From contig NZ_JBNGOZ010000021.1 in assembly GCF_050589825.1 (NCBI RefSeq), forward strand, positions 24,100-88,099: a DNA stretch of 64,000 nucleotides, given 5' to 3'. The translations under genes and the position numbers were made by a program. Below the pieces are notes generated by a model that saw nothing but the letters and a program-made list of their open reading frames with translations, was not told where the DNA came from and did no database searches. This DNA comes from Carboxylicivirga longa. GTDB lineage: Bacteria > Bacteroidota > Bacteroidia > Bacteroidales > Marinilabiliaceae. Shown here piece after piece: positions 25,692-33,575 of this stretch. Each line of letters begins with the position of its first letter. The first letter of the stretch is position 1.

Positions 25692-27617
25692 TCAACCCGC
25701 TACGGTCTTCCCTTTTAGCCGGATGAAGGCAAACAACAGGGCAATAGCCAATAGGTAGGAGTAGATAACCGGTATGCCAAAGGCGGCAGGCAGTGTGCCT
25801 GCGAGCAAGGCCACGGATCCAACCAGTAGCGCATAGGGCATTTGTGTGCGCACATGGTGTATGTGATCGCACGAACAGGCCAGTGAGCTAAGTATAGTGG
25901 TGTCTGAGATGGGTGAGCAATGGTCGCCCAGTACGGCACCGGCCAACACACACGATACGGCATTGTAGAAAAGAGGCAGAATAGCGTCTGTATCCATCCC
26001 TGCTTCCAATCCAATCTTCCAGATAGCCGGCAGAATAAGCGGGTAGATGATGGCCATGGTACCCCAGCTGGAGCCTGTGCTAAAGGCAATGATGGCCGAG
26101 AAAACAAAGGTAAGCGCCGGGATAAATTCCGGACTGATATTAATGGCACTCAGTATGCCGGTGATAAATTCAGCCGTGTGAAGGTGCTCGGTAAGCAGCG
26201 CCAGCGACCAGGCCAATGAGAGAATCAGGATGGCATGAAACATTGTTTTAAAACCATTGATAAGGCCGTCAATGCTTTCCTTTAGGCTAAGAATACGCTG
26301 GGCTGTGGTGAGCAATAGAGCGGCAAACACACCGGCTAGCGAAGACCATATAAGGGCATTGAATACGTCGGCATCACCGATTGTTTTCGATAGTTTGGTG
26401 GTAAAATTAAGCGAAGCATCGCCCCATACTGTTACGTCCCACCCTGTATATATTAAGCCGGCCAGGGTGCCCAGCACCACAATCAGTACCGGTATCACCG
26501 CATTGAACCAGCGGGGTGTTACATCGTCTGCCATCTCCAGCTCCTTCATAATCTGGGGTGATCGTCCTTTCTTTTTGGCTTCCTCACGCGGGGTGTTCAC
26601 GCTTTGTCTTTCTGCCTTCAGCATGGGGCCGAAGTCACGGTTCTGCCATATTAGTAGTCCAATGAACAGTAGGGTGAGTAAAGGATAGAAGGAGTATTTC
26701 AGGGATTGCAGAAACACAGCGTACGCCGAAGTTTCAAGGCCAATTTCGGCCACGCCCTGTTGTATGTAGCTGAGCTCAGCACCAATCCAGGTGGTAATAA
26801 AGGCAATGGCAGCAATGGGTGCCGAGGTGGAATCGACCAGATAGGCTAGTTTCTCGCGCGATATCTTCAGTTTATCGGTTACCGGACGCATGGTGTTACC
26901 CACCACAAGGGTATTGGCATAATCATCAAAAAAGATGAGTAAGCCCATCAGGTAGGTGATGAATTGTCCTGAGCGGCGATTATTGGCATAGCGCGACAGA
27001 ATATTGACCACCCCACGCATTCCGCCGTTGAGCGATATGAGGGTGACCATGCCGCCAATTAACATGCTGAAGATGATGATAGAAAGGTGTTCCTGGCTTA
27101 AGAGGGCCTGCATCAGGTAGGTGTCGATAATGGCAAAGGCACCCTTAAAAAATGCCATGATAACGCCGGCTCCGGCATATTTATAGATCACGGTGGTGCC
27201 GATCAGTAAGCCTAGAAAAAGGGAGGAAAACACCTCTTTGGTGATTAATGCCATAATAATGGCAATAAGCGGGGGTAGGAGTGACAACCAGAGCGGAATA
27301 GGCTTGATGGTTTTGCTTTCGATACGGCTCTGCTGTATTAGCTGTATTTCTGTTTCTTGGGTGAAGGTATAATCCAGGTAAAAGCCTTCATCATCTTGCT
27401 TTAGGCTTCTCTTAACCCCATCAATCAGTAGGGTGGGGCTTACAAATTCGCCCGGTGTAGTTTGCTGTATGCGTAAGGTGCTTACAACATCTTTCATCAC
27501 GGCCGGTGGTAAGATAATATTGGAGTCATCAGCATCATTGGCCCTAATGCCAAAACTTACGAGTAGGAAAAAGGTAATGAAAAAGGAAAAACGTAAAGTG
27601 GATTGCCTGCGCATCAT
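25692..27617 (-). CDS. NhaC-family Na+/H+ antiporter with an exported N-terminal domain
   Basis: 641 residues, clearly longer than the roughly 460-520 of ordinary NhaC. Residues 1-26 look like a cleavable signal (FFITFFLLVSFGIRA). About 80 hydrophilic, beta-rich residues follow, and the first transporter helix begins near residue 108 (LWLSLLPPLIAIIMALI). The transporter part carries FFDDYANTLVVGNTMRPVTD and the family hallmark GDHCSPISDTTILSS near the C-terminus. It should exchange cytosolic Na+ (or another small substrate in this superfamily) for H+. The extra domain sits outside the cytoplasmic membrane; its role is unknown. Monocistronic. Confidence 0.85.
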   Translation of the reverse strand: MMRRQSTLRFSFFITFFLLVSFGIRANDADDSNIILPPAVMKDVVSTLRIQQTTPGEFVSPTLLIDGVKRSLKQDDEGFYLDYTFTQETEIQLIQQSRIESKTIKPIPLWLSLLPPLIAIIMALITKEVFSSLFLGLLIGTTVIYKYAGAGVIMAFFKGAFAIIDTYLMQALLSQEHLSIIIFSMLIGGMVTLISLNGGMRGVVNILSRYANNRRSGQFITYLMGLLIFFDDYANTLVVGNTMRPVTDKLKISREKLAYLVDSTSAPIAAIAFITTWIGAELSYIQQGVAEIGLETSAYAVFLQSLKYSFYPLLTLLFIGLLIWQNRDFGPMLKAERQSVNTPREEAKKKGRSPQIMKELEMADDVTPRWFNAVIPVLIVVLGTLAGLIYTGWDVTVWGDASLNFTTKLSKTIGDADVFNALIWSSLAGVFAALLLTTAQRILSLKESIDGLINGFKTMFHAILILSLAWSLALLTEHLHTAEFITGILSAINISPEFIPALTFVFSAIIAFSTGSSWGTMAIIYPLILPAIWKIGLEAGMDTDAILPLFYNAVSCVLAGAVLGDHCSPISDTTILSSLACSCDHIHHVRTQMPYALLVGSVALLAGTLPAAFGIPVIYSYLLAIALLFAFIRLKGKTVAG

Positions 27618-27912
27618 CGAAGTTAATTTTTTTGCTGCGAAGATAAGTGAATCTGAACAATCAGGTCAAGTGTAAGGCCAGGTAATAGAGTGCGGAAAGT
27701 GTTAAAAATCACTTAAATGCTTGAAATGCATTTGAAGATGTGTTAAATTTATTTAACAATACTAGCTACTGAAGTCCTTGCCATAAATCTTAGATGAGGG
27801 AGAGGAATTAACCGTCATTTAAAGTTATCGATAGAGAAAAAAAGCAGGCTGATACGTCCAAACTTCGTCTAAAAATGTTACATTTAAAATAAAGTAGAAG
27901 TTAATAGAGTCG

Positions 27913-28506
27913 ATGAAAAGCATGAATTTTGACATATTCAAAGTACAAAAGCCCGGATTAAAGCCTGCCAAAGGGCGCATACTCATTGCCGAGCCTTTTT
28001 TACAGGGACCTTATTTTAATCGTTCCATCGTATTCTTAACCGAATATAGCGAAGAGGGTGCGGTGGGTTTTGTGCTTAATAAATCATCAGAGCTTTATCC
28101 TGATGAGGTCATAGAGGACTTGTTTAACTTCAAGGGGGAGCTTTATGTGGGCGGACCCGTATCCTCCAATACGCTCTATTTTATTCATACCCTGGGCGAT
28201 CAAATCCAGGGAGCCGTTAAAATAACCGATACCCTCTACTGGGGTGGCGATTTTGATGTGGTTAAGGACATGATAAATACCGGCGTGGCCGATTATACTC
28301 AGGTTAAGTTTTTTGCCGGTTATTCAGGTTGGTCGCCCGGACAGCTGGAAGGTGAGATCAAGGAAAACTCATGGATTGTTGCTGAAGCAAAGGATGCCAT
28401 GGTAATGGACGATAACATTGATCACATATGGAAGCAGGCCATGGAAGATTTGGGTGACGTATTTAAGGCCTGGACGAATTTTCCGGAGAATCCAACGTAT
28501 AATTAA
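27913..28506 (+). CDS. YqgE/AlgH family protein (UPF0301)
   Basis: 197 residues, the usual length. Family landmarks are GRILIAEPFLQGPYFNRSIV, FVLNKSS, YVGGPVSSNTLYFIHT, and the C-terminal FFAGYSGWSPGQLEGEIKEN with a conserved Trp. It has no signal peptide. The biochemical role is not established; the name AlgH comes from a regulatory effect in Pseudomonas. The last 44 bases overlap the convergent aminotransferase gene. Confidence 0.9.
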   Translation: MKSMNFDIFKVQKPGLKPAKGRILIAEPFLQGPYFNRSIVFLTEYSEEGAVGFVLNKSSELYPDEVIEDLFNFKGELYVGGPVSSNTLYFIHTLGDQIQGAVKITDTLYWGGDFDVVKDMINTGVADYTQVKFFAGYSGWSPGQLEGEIKENSWIVAEAKDAMVMDDNIDHIWKQAMEDLGDVFKAWTNFPENPTYN

Positions 28507-29356
28507 TCATGGCCTTGTTGAGCAGGCGGCTGATCGTTTTGCTTACCCGACAGAAGTAACGTTTCTCATTTAGACCCACCACCCACTGAATACCCTGTAT
28601 CGCATTGCTCAGAAAAATCTCATCGGCATTCATCAAAGTAGCTTCATCGGTTCCCGCCACTTCATGTAGTGTATACCCATCGGCTCTCAGCAGCCGGATA
28701 ACTTGTTTGCGCATAATACCGTCAACACAGCCCGATGAACGCAGTGGCGTATAAATCTGATCGTTATGCACCCAAAACAGGTTGGAGGCCAAGCCTTCGA
28801 TAATTTGGTGATGCTCGTTCATAATCAACACATCATCCAACCCTTGTTCTGCTTTATATAAACCGGCCAGTACAAAAAATAAGGCGTTGGCTGATTTGAA
28901 TTGCCCCAAATGTTTGATGGCTTTTGTTTCATCTTGATAGATGGTTGTTAACAGCCCTTTTGTATTCAGGGTGTAGCCGCTCGTTGCCAGCGGAGATGCT
29001 TCAATCAGCCAGTTTACACGATTGCTTTGTGGGGTGTAAAGCCCGCCGTCCTCGCGAAATACGCTTAGCCGAATACGTGCATCGCCATATATCTTATTTA
29101 GGCGTACCAGCTTACTGATTTCTCTCTGAAGAAGATATGCAGTTGGTAGTGATTTAATGTCCATTTTTAACAGCGCCATACCGTTAAGCAAACGCTGATA
29201 ATGATCGTTAAACCACAGTGCTTTCAACTGCACGCATCGCATAGTTTCAAACAGGGCATCCCCATAGCGGAAAGCCCGGTTTGAACTGCTTAGAATAGCC
29301 TCGTCAGCAGATTTGATAATGCCGTTGAGTAGAACGCTTCTTTCGCTATTATTCAT
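28463..29356 (-). CDS. Class IV aminotransferase (aminodeoxychorismate lyase/branched-chain aminotransferase fold)
   Basis: 297 residues. Fold-type IV PLP enzyme: FRYGDALFETMR near residue 29, Arg in RIRLSVFR, the PLP-binding Lys154 in LGQFKSANALF, and IIEGLASNLFWV with the conserved Glu (about 187). It could supply 4-aminobenzoate for folate synthesis (PabC) or transaminate amino acids; sequence by eye does not decide. It is the last gene of an apparent operon rhomboid - HAD phosphatase - aminotransferase, overlapping the HAD gene by 8 bases. Its 3' end overlaps yqgE on the other strand by 44 bases. Confidence 0.82.
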   Translation of the reverse strand: MNNSERSVLLNGIIKSADEAILSSSNRAFRYGDALFETMRCVQLKALWFNDHYQRLLNGMALLKMDIKSLPTAYLLQREISKLVRLNKIYGDARIRLSVFREDGGLYTPQSNRVNWLIEASPLATSGYTLNTKGLLTTIYQDETKAIKHLGQFKSANALFFVLAGLYKAEQGLDDVLIMNEHHQIIEGLASNLFWVHNDQIYTPLRSSGCVDGIMRKQVIRLLRADGYTLHEVAGTDEATLMNADEIFLSNAIQGIQWVVGLNEKRYFCRVSKTISRLLNKAMINYTLDSPENSSRP

Positions 29357-29849
29357 CGTTTAAAATGGCTGCGCAAACGGGTAGTATGGAACTGTTCTTC
29401 TCTATCTTAAAGCACTGCTTTAATCCTGCTTTTTGGCCGGCTTCCACATCTCTGTCGGCATCGCCTATCAGGTAAGAACGACTCTTGTCAATACCGTGCT
29501 CTTCAAGTGCTTGTACAATCATGCCAGGCTTGGGCTTGCGGCAATCACAATCCTCCACGCTGTCGTGGTGAGGACAGTAATAAATATCGGTGATGCGAAT
29601 ATCGTTATCGAACATCAGTTGCAGGAAGTGCCCGTGTAAAATTTCCACATCATCTTCGCTGTACTCGCCCTTGGCAATGCCCCCCTGATTGGTGATGACA
29701 ATTAATTTATATCCGGCATCCTGAAGTTGTTTCAGACCTTCTATAATGCCCTTATTCAGTTTAAAATCTTTGAATTTGTAGATGTAATAGTGGCCTTCAT
29801 CATTGTTGATAACGCCATCGCGATCGATAAAAACGGCTTTGTTGCCCAT
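29349..29849 (-). CDS. HAD-IIIA phosphatase, GmhB-like (heptose 1,7-bisphosphate 7-phosphatase type)
   Basis: 166 residues. Nucleophile Asp9 and acid/base Asp11 lie in FIDRDGVIN. The second motif is VITNQGGIAKG. The GmhB-type structural zinc site is Cys92, His94, Cys101, Cys103 (YCPHH...DCDCRKPKPGM). The third and fourth motifs are KPKPGM and LIGDADRDVEAG. GmhB removes the 7-phosphate of D-glycero-D-manno-heptose 1,7-bisphosphate in LPS core synthesis. Close relatives act on histidinol phosphate, so the substrate is a family inference. One base separates it from the upstream rhomboid gene and it overlaps the next gene by 8 bases. Confidence 0.83.
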   Translation of the reverse strand: MGNKAVFIDRDGVINNDEGHYYIYKFKDFKLNKGIIEGLKQLQDAGYKLIVITNQGGIAKGEYSEDDVEILHGHFLQLMFDNDIRITDIYYCPHHDSVEDCDCRKPKPGMIVQALEEHGIDKSRSYLIGDADRDVEAGQKAGLKQCFKIEKNSSILPVCAAILNDE

Positions 29850-29850
29850 A

Positions 29851-30462
29851 TTAGAATATTCTTATTAGTTCGTTGAAAAAGTGAAGTAGTAAAGCCGGGT
29901 TAAGTAGTATTGGAAATACAAAGCCATAAACAGCACCCCAAAAATGTGCATCATGTCCAATGTTATCAACATTGCGCTGGGACATCACCCGCGAATAGAC
30001 GAGGTAGCCAATGCCCAGGACAATGCCCGGAACAGGTATGAAGTACAAGTAGATGATGCGGAAGGGGTCGTATAAGATGCTCGCAAATACAACTGCTGAT
30101 ACCGCACCGGATGCGCCAATGGCGTTGTAATTATAGTTGTTTTTCTCTTTTAGAAAAGAATAGATGCTTGATACTACAATGGCAGATAAAAAGAACAATA
30201 GAAAAATGAGCTTGCTGTTGCCGGGCAAGCTTTGCATGAAATAGATCTGTACCGAGCGGCCAAAGGACCATAGCACAAACATATTAATCAACAGGTGCAT
30301 CCATCCTCCATGAAAGAAGCCATGACTGATCCAACGTATATATTCCTTACGCTCCTTAATTTGCCAGGCGTTAAACTGATATTTGTAAATCAGCTCGGGC
30401 TGACTAAAGCCTGCAATGCTGATGGCGCTGATGGCTATGATGATGATAATTGAAATATCCAT
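29851..30462 (-). CDS. Rhomboid-family intramembrane serine protease
   Basis: 203 residues with about six membrane helices. The rhomboid signature is complete: HGGWMHLLINMFVLWSFG (His56, Asn60) in helix 2, the catalytic serine Ser118 in GASGA, and the catalytic His173 in DAHFWGAVYG. It cleaves membrane-spanning substrates within or next to the bilayer; the substrates are unknown. It is first in the operon with the HAD phosphatase and class IV aminotransferase. The region upstream has TTAATGGTTAATT repeats. Confidence 0.9.
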   Translation of the reverse strand: MDISIIIIIAISAISIAGFSQPELIYKYQFNAWQIKERKEYIRWISHGFFHGGWMHLLINMFVLWSFGRSVQIYFMQSLPGNSKLIFLLFFLSAIVVSSIYSFLKEKNNYNYNAIGASGAVSAVVFASILYDPFRIIYLYFIPVPGIVLGIGYLVYSRVMSQRNVDNIGHDAHFWGAVYGFVFPILLNPALLLHFFNELIRIF

Positions 30463-30470
30463 GTTGTGTT

Positions 30471-30532
30471 TTAATGGTTAATTGTCAGTTGTTAATGGTT
30501 AATTCTCAATGATTCGTTGTTAATGGTTAATT
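30471..30532. repeat. Three copies of TTAATGGTTAATT upstream of the rhomboid gene
   Basis: Exact copies start at 30471, 30492 and 30520, followed by AT-rich inverted fragments (ATTAATTATAATTAAT) up to about 30580. The stretch lies between holA and the rhomboid gene. The spacing is irregular (21 and 28 bases). Confidence 0.65.
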
Positions 30533-30583
30533 GATTAATTATAATTAATCATCCACCAATTACCCTTCACAATTAATAATTAT

Positions 30584-31585
30584 TTAGTGCATTATTTTAA
30601 AGACCAGTTCTTTCAATAGTTCACCCGATTCGGTGGTGGCGCTGCCAAACCCTTTTGATTTCATGTCGTACTCTCGGATGAGGCTGATGATTTCAACCAC
30701 TTTTCGTGCAGGATAATTGCGGGCTCCCTGAGTATAATCCCCTACAAAAAAAGGATTGATCTTAAGGGCTGAGGCGATGGCATTTTTCGATTTGTCGGGC
30801 AGGTAATAATAGGCCAATAACTTTTGGAAGTAGCCAAAAAGCGTTACGGTGGTCATTTGAATGGGGTAGGCTTTCGGGTTTTTGCCAAAGGCCAGGATGA
30901 TTTTATTGGCCTTAGCAATGTCTTTGTTTAACACGGCCTTTTGTAACTCAAAATTATTGTAGTCTTTGCTTACGCCAATGTTTTTTTCAATATGGTCGGC
31001 TGTAATCTGCTTCACCGAGGCACCAATGGCAATCTCCAGTTTATCCAGCTCATGGGTAATCTTCGATAAGTCATTACCCAAGCATTCTGTGAGCAGTGCC
31101 GATGCTTTGGGTTCAATACTTTTGCCTTTGCTGCGCAGATAGGAGTTGATCCATTCCGGCACCTTATTATCATATAGCTTCTTGGCTTCGAATAGTAGAC
31201 CGTTTTTGGCAACACTCTTGTAAAACTTCTTACGCTTATCCAGGGTCTTATATCGGTAATTAATGACTAGTATGGTCGATTTCAGCGGATTGTTGGCATA
31301 AACTTCCAGATCCTCTATCTTCTGAATATTTTGAGCTTCCTTAACAATAATTACCTGATATTGCGACATCATAGGATACCGGCGTGCTGCGTGTATAATA
31401 TCTGTGGTGTCCACATCTTTCCCATACAGAATGGTTTGATTAAAACCTTTCTCTTCTTCACTTAGCACATTATTGGCAATGTAATTGGTTATCTTATCGA
31501 TAAAATAACCTTCGTCACCCATTAAAAAATAGATGGGACGATACGTCTTTTGCTTTAGTTCCTGTATTATCTGCTCAAAAGTCAT
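30584..31585 (-). CDS. holA: DNA polymerase III subunit delta
   Basis: 333 residues. The N-terminal AAA-like region begins FEQIIQELKQKTYRPIYFLMGDEGYFIDKI, the delta-subunit start in which the P-loop-equivalent MGDE is degenerate. The VIIVKEAQNIQKIEDLEVY and PLKSTILVINYRYKTLDKRKKFYK segments are typical of the family. The C-terminal helical collar carries NKDIAKANKIILAFGKNPKAYPI. The delta subunit opens the beta clamp in the clamp loader. It stands alone between low-complexity repeats and the terminator of the AMP nucleosidase gene. Confidence 0.9.
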   Translation of the reverse strand: MTFEQIIQELKQKTYRPIYFLMGDEGYFIDKITNYIANNVLSEEEKGFNQTILYGKDVDTTDIIHAARRYPMMSQYQVIIVKEAQNIQKIEDLEVYANNPLKSTILVINYRYKTLDKRKKFYKSVAKNGLLFEAKKLYDNKVPEWINSYLRSKGKSIEPKASALLTECLGNDLSKITHELDKLEIAIGASVKQITADHIEKNIGVSKDYNNFELQKAVLNKDIAKANKIILAFGKNPKAYPIQMTTVTLFGYFQKLLAYYYLPDKSKNAIASALKINPFFVGDYTQGARNYPARKVVEIISLIREYDMKSKGFGSATTESGELLKELVFKIMH

Positions 31586-31616
31586 TTTACTTCCTCAAAG
31601 GTCTGTTATCTTTCAT

Positions 31617-31673
31617 AAAACTTACCGGATGACAACATACGATATCAATAGGCGGTGTCATCCGGTAGGTTTT
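31617..31673 (-). terminator. Terminator of the AMP nucleosidase gene
   Basis: An 18-base inverted repeat (arms 31617-31634 and 31656-31673, core ACCGGATGACA and TGTCATCCGGT) lies 19 bases after the AMP nucleosidase stop. On the minus strand it ends in GTTTTA. Confidence 0.75.
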
Positions 31674-31691
31674 GTCCTTTTTATTCTTTCA

Positions 31692-32468
31692 CTAGCTGTC
31701 GAAGCGAAGATGTTTTACGGATTTGCCACCGTTTTTGATGGTTGTAAGTGCCTTAACACCCAATTGAATGTGTTTATGAACATAGTTTTCGGTCACTATT
31801 TTATCACTTGCCGATGTTTTTACACCCGCTGATATCATGGGTTGGTCCGATACGAGTAATAGTGCACCGGTGGGTATGTGGTTGTAAAAACCGACCGTAA
31901 AAATGGTGGCTGTCTCCATGTCAATGGCCATAGCACGTGTTTTCTCCAGGTATTTCTTAAAGCGCTCGTCGTACTCCCACACGCGTTTGTTGGTGGTAAA
32001 AACGGTTCCGGTCCAGTAGTCCATTTCACTATCGCGGATGGCGCTGGATACGGCGCGCTGAAGGCTAAAGGCGGGTAGTGCCGGTATTTCGGGTGGCAGG
32101 TAATCATCCGATGTACCATCGCTGCGTATGGCCGCGATGGGTAAAACAAAGTCGCCCAGTTCATTTTTCTTTTTTAGTCCGCCACATTTGCCTAAAAATA
32201 GCACGGCCTTGGGGGCAATGGCACTTAATAAATCCATCATGGTGGCGGCATTGGGGCTTCCCATGCCAAAATTAATAATGGTGATGCCATTGGCGCTACA
32301 GTTGGGCATATTGCCGTTGCGGCCTACAATGGGAGCATTGTACCACTCTGAAAATAACTCCACATAATGGTTGAAGTTGGTGAGCAGTATGTAGGGTGTG
32401 AAATCCTCAAGCTTCCGGCCTGTGTATCGGGGAAGCCAGTTGTCAACAATTTCTTTTTTGGTCTTCAT
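31692..32468 (-). CDS. amn: AMP nucleosidase
   Basis: 258 residues, the short Bacteroidota form, about half the length of E. coli Amn. It belongs to the nucleoside phosphorylase superfamily: INFGMGSPNAATMMDLLSA, VLFLGKCGGLKKKNELGDFVLP, and the purine/ribose site DMETATIFTVGF followed by LLLVSDQPM. It hydrolyses AMP to adenine and ribose 5-phosphate and so adjusts adenylate levels. Monocistronic, divergent from the HsdR-N gene, with a terminator behind it. Confidence 0.88.
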   Translation of the reverse strand: MKTKKEIVDNWLPRYTGRKLEDFTPYILLTNFNHYVELFSEWYNAPIVGRNGNMPNCSANGITIINFGMGSPNAATMMDLLSAIAPKAVLFLGKCGGLKKKNELGDFVLPIAAIRSDGTSDDYLPPEIPALPAFSLQRAVSSAIRDSEMDYWTGTVFTTNKRVWEYDERFKKYLEKTRAMAIDMETATIFTVGFYNHIPTGALLLVSDQPMISAGVKTSASDKIVTENYVHKHIQLGVKALTTIKNGGKSVKHLRFDS

Positions 32469-32605
32469 GAAAAAACTATTAAGGTTAACCCGGTCATGAA
32501 TACGTCCGGCATGCGCACATAAAGCGCGCTGTGCAGCGTTTTATTTCTTACGCTAAGGTAACTTTTTCTGTTTAATTTGATTTATTTTGTTGAAAAAAAT
32601 GGTCG

Positions 32606-33097
32606 ATGCAGCAACTTAATCTACCGGCAGTAGCTTTTAAAACGAAACAATCGGGTTCACGCCTTCAGGTGTTTGATGAGGTGCGCAAGAAATATGTGGC
32701 TCTCACACCCGAGGAATGGGTGCGTCAGCATTTTATCCATTATCTGGTTAATCACCTGGGGTTCTCACCGGGCTTAGTAGCGGTTGAAATGTTGGTGAAG
32801 GTCAATGGTCTGCGTCAGCGTGCCGATATTGTTTTGTATAACAAGAAAGGAAAGCCGGCGCTTATTGTTGAATGTAAAGCACCCGGCGTGACCCTTACAC
32901 GTGCTGTTTTTAACCAGGCGGCACGCTATAATACCCGCTTAGATGTAGATTATCTAGTGGTGACCAATGGCTTGCAGCACTATTGTGCCCGCCTGTTGGA
33001 TGCGCAGGGTAATTATGAGTTGTTAAAGGCTATACCTAATGCGGCCGAGGTCTATGGCCTCCCTAACGGAGACGCTGGTATAGACACTCATCGATGA
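32606..33097 (+). CDS. Stand-alone HsdR N-terminal (PD-(D/E)xK nuclease) domain protein
   Basis: 163 residues. The nuclease core is visible: Glu61 (VEMLVK), Asp74 in RADIVLY, and Glu89-x-Lys91 in LIVECKAPGV, with a Gln/Arg helix (VFNQAARYN) after it. This is the DNA-cleaving domain of type I restriction subunit HsdR, but without motor, methylase or specificity genes. A similar short protein is widely conserved near holA in Bacteroidota (from memory), which argues for a housekeeping or repair role rather than restriction. Its last 35 bases overlap the convergent GNAT gene. Confidence 0.82.
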   Translation: MQQLNLPAVAFKTKQSGSRLQVFDEVRKKYVALTPEEWVRQHFIHYLVNHLGFSPGLVAVEMLVKVNGLRQRADIVLYNKKGKPALIVECKAPGVTLTRAVFNQAARYNTRLDVDYLVVTNGLQHYCARLLDAQGNYELLKAIPNAAEVYGLPNGDAGIDTHR

Positions 33098-33575
33098 AGC
33101 CATCCTTGGTTTTTCGCCATTGTTTCTTAATGCCCACGCGCTCAAAGCCCGCTTGTTCAAAAAGGGCAAGACTGGCTGTGTTGTTAATGCTAATGTTGGC
33201 ATAAAGCTGACGAAGCGCCAGGTTGTTAAAGCAGTAGGTAGTAAATAGTTCCAGTGCCTGACGTGCATAGCCCTTTTGTCGGTAGTTGCGGTGTATAATA
33301 ATGCCCAGGCCACCCCGCTGATGAAAGGCATCAAAGTCAAAGAGATCGATCATGCCAACCGCTGTGTGAGATGTCTCAAGCTCAATAATAAGTCGCAGTT
33401 GTTTGGTTTGAAAAACATCCAGTTGTGCCTGCTCAATATAGGTTTTTAGCTGGTGCCTAGAAAAAGGGGTGAGCGTATTGCTCACCTCCCATATTTCCAT
33501 ATTATTTTCCCATTGATAAAGGAGGTCGATATCCTCCGGCTCAAGGGCTCTTAGTAGTATTTCCTCTTGTTGCAT
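33063..33575 (-). CDS. GNAT-family N-acetyltransferase
   Basis: 170 residues in the RimJ/RimL/SpeG style: ILLRALEPEDIDLLYQWENN at the start, GMIDLFDFDAFHQRGGLGIIIH, and the acetyl-CoA loop YRQKGYARQALELF, then LYANISINNTASLALFEQAGFERVG. The acceptor could be a ribosomal protein, polyamine or small molecule. Its start overlaps the stop of the upstream PD40 gene by one base (TAATG), suggesting coupled translation. The 3' end overlaps the HsdR-N gene on the other strand. Confidence 0.88.
   Translation of the reverse strand: MQQEEILLRALEPEDIDLLYQWENNMEIWEVSNTLTPFSRHQLKTYIEQAQLDVFQTKQLRLIIELETSHTAVGMIDLFDFDAFHQRGGLGIIIHRNYRQKGYARQALELFTTYCFNNLALRQLYANISINNTASLALFEQAGFERVGIKKQWRKTKDGFIDECLYQRLR

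Noticed and set aside
32606..33097. Remnant of a type I restriction system
   Set aside because: No hsdM, hsdS or helicase sequence, frame intact with all catalytic residues, and a housekeeping neighbourhood.
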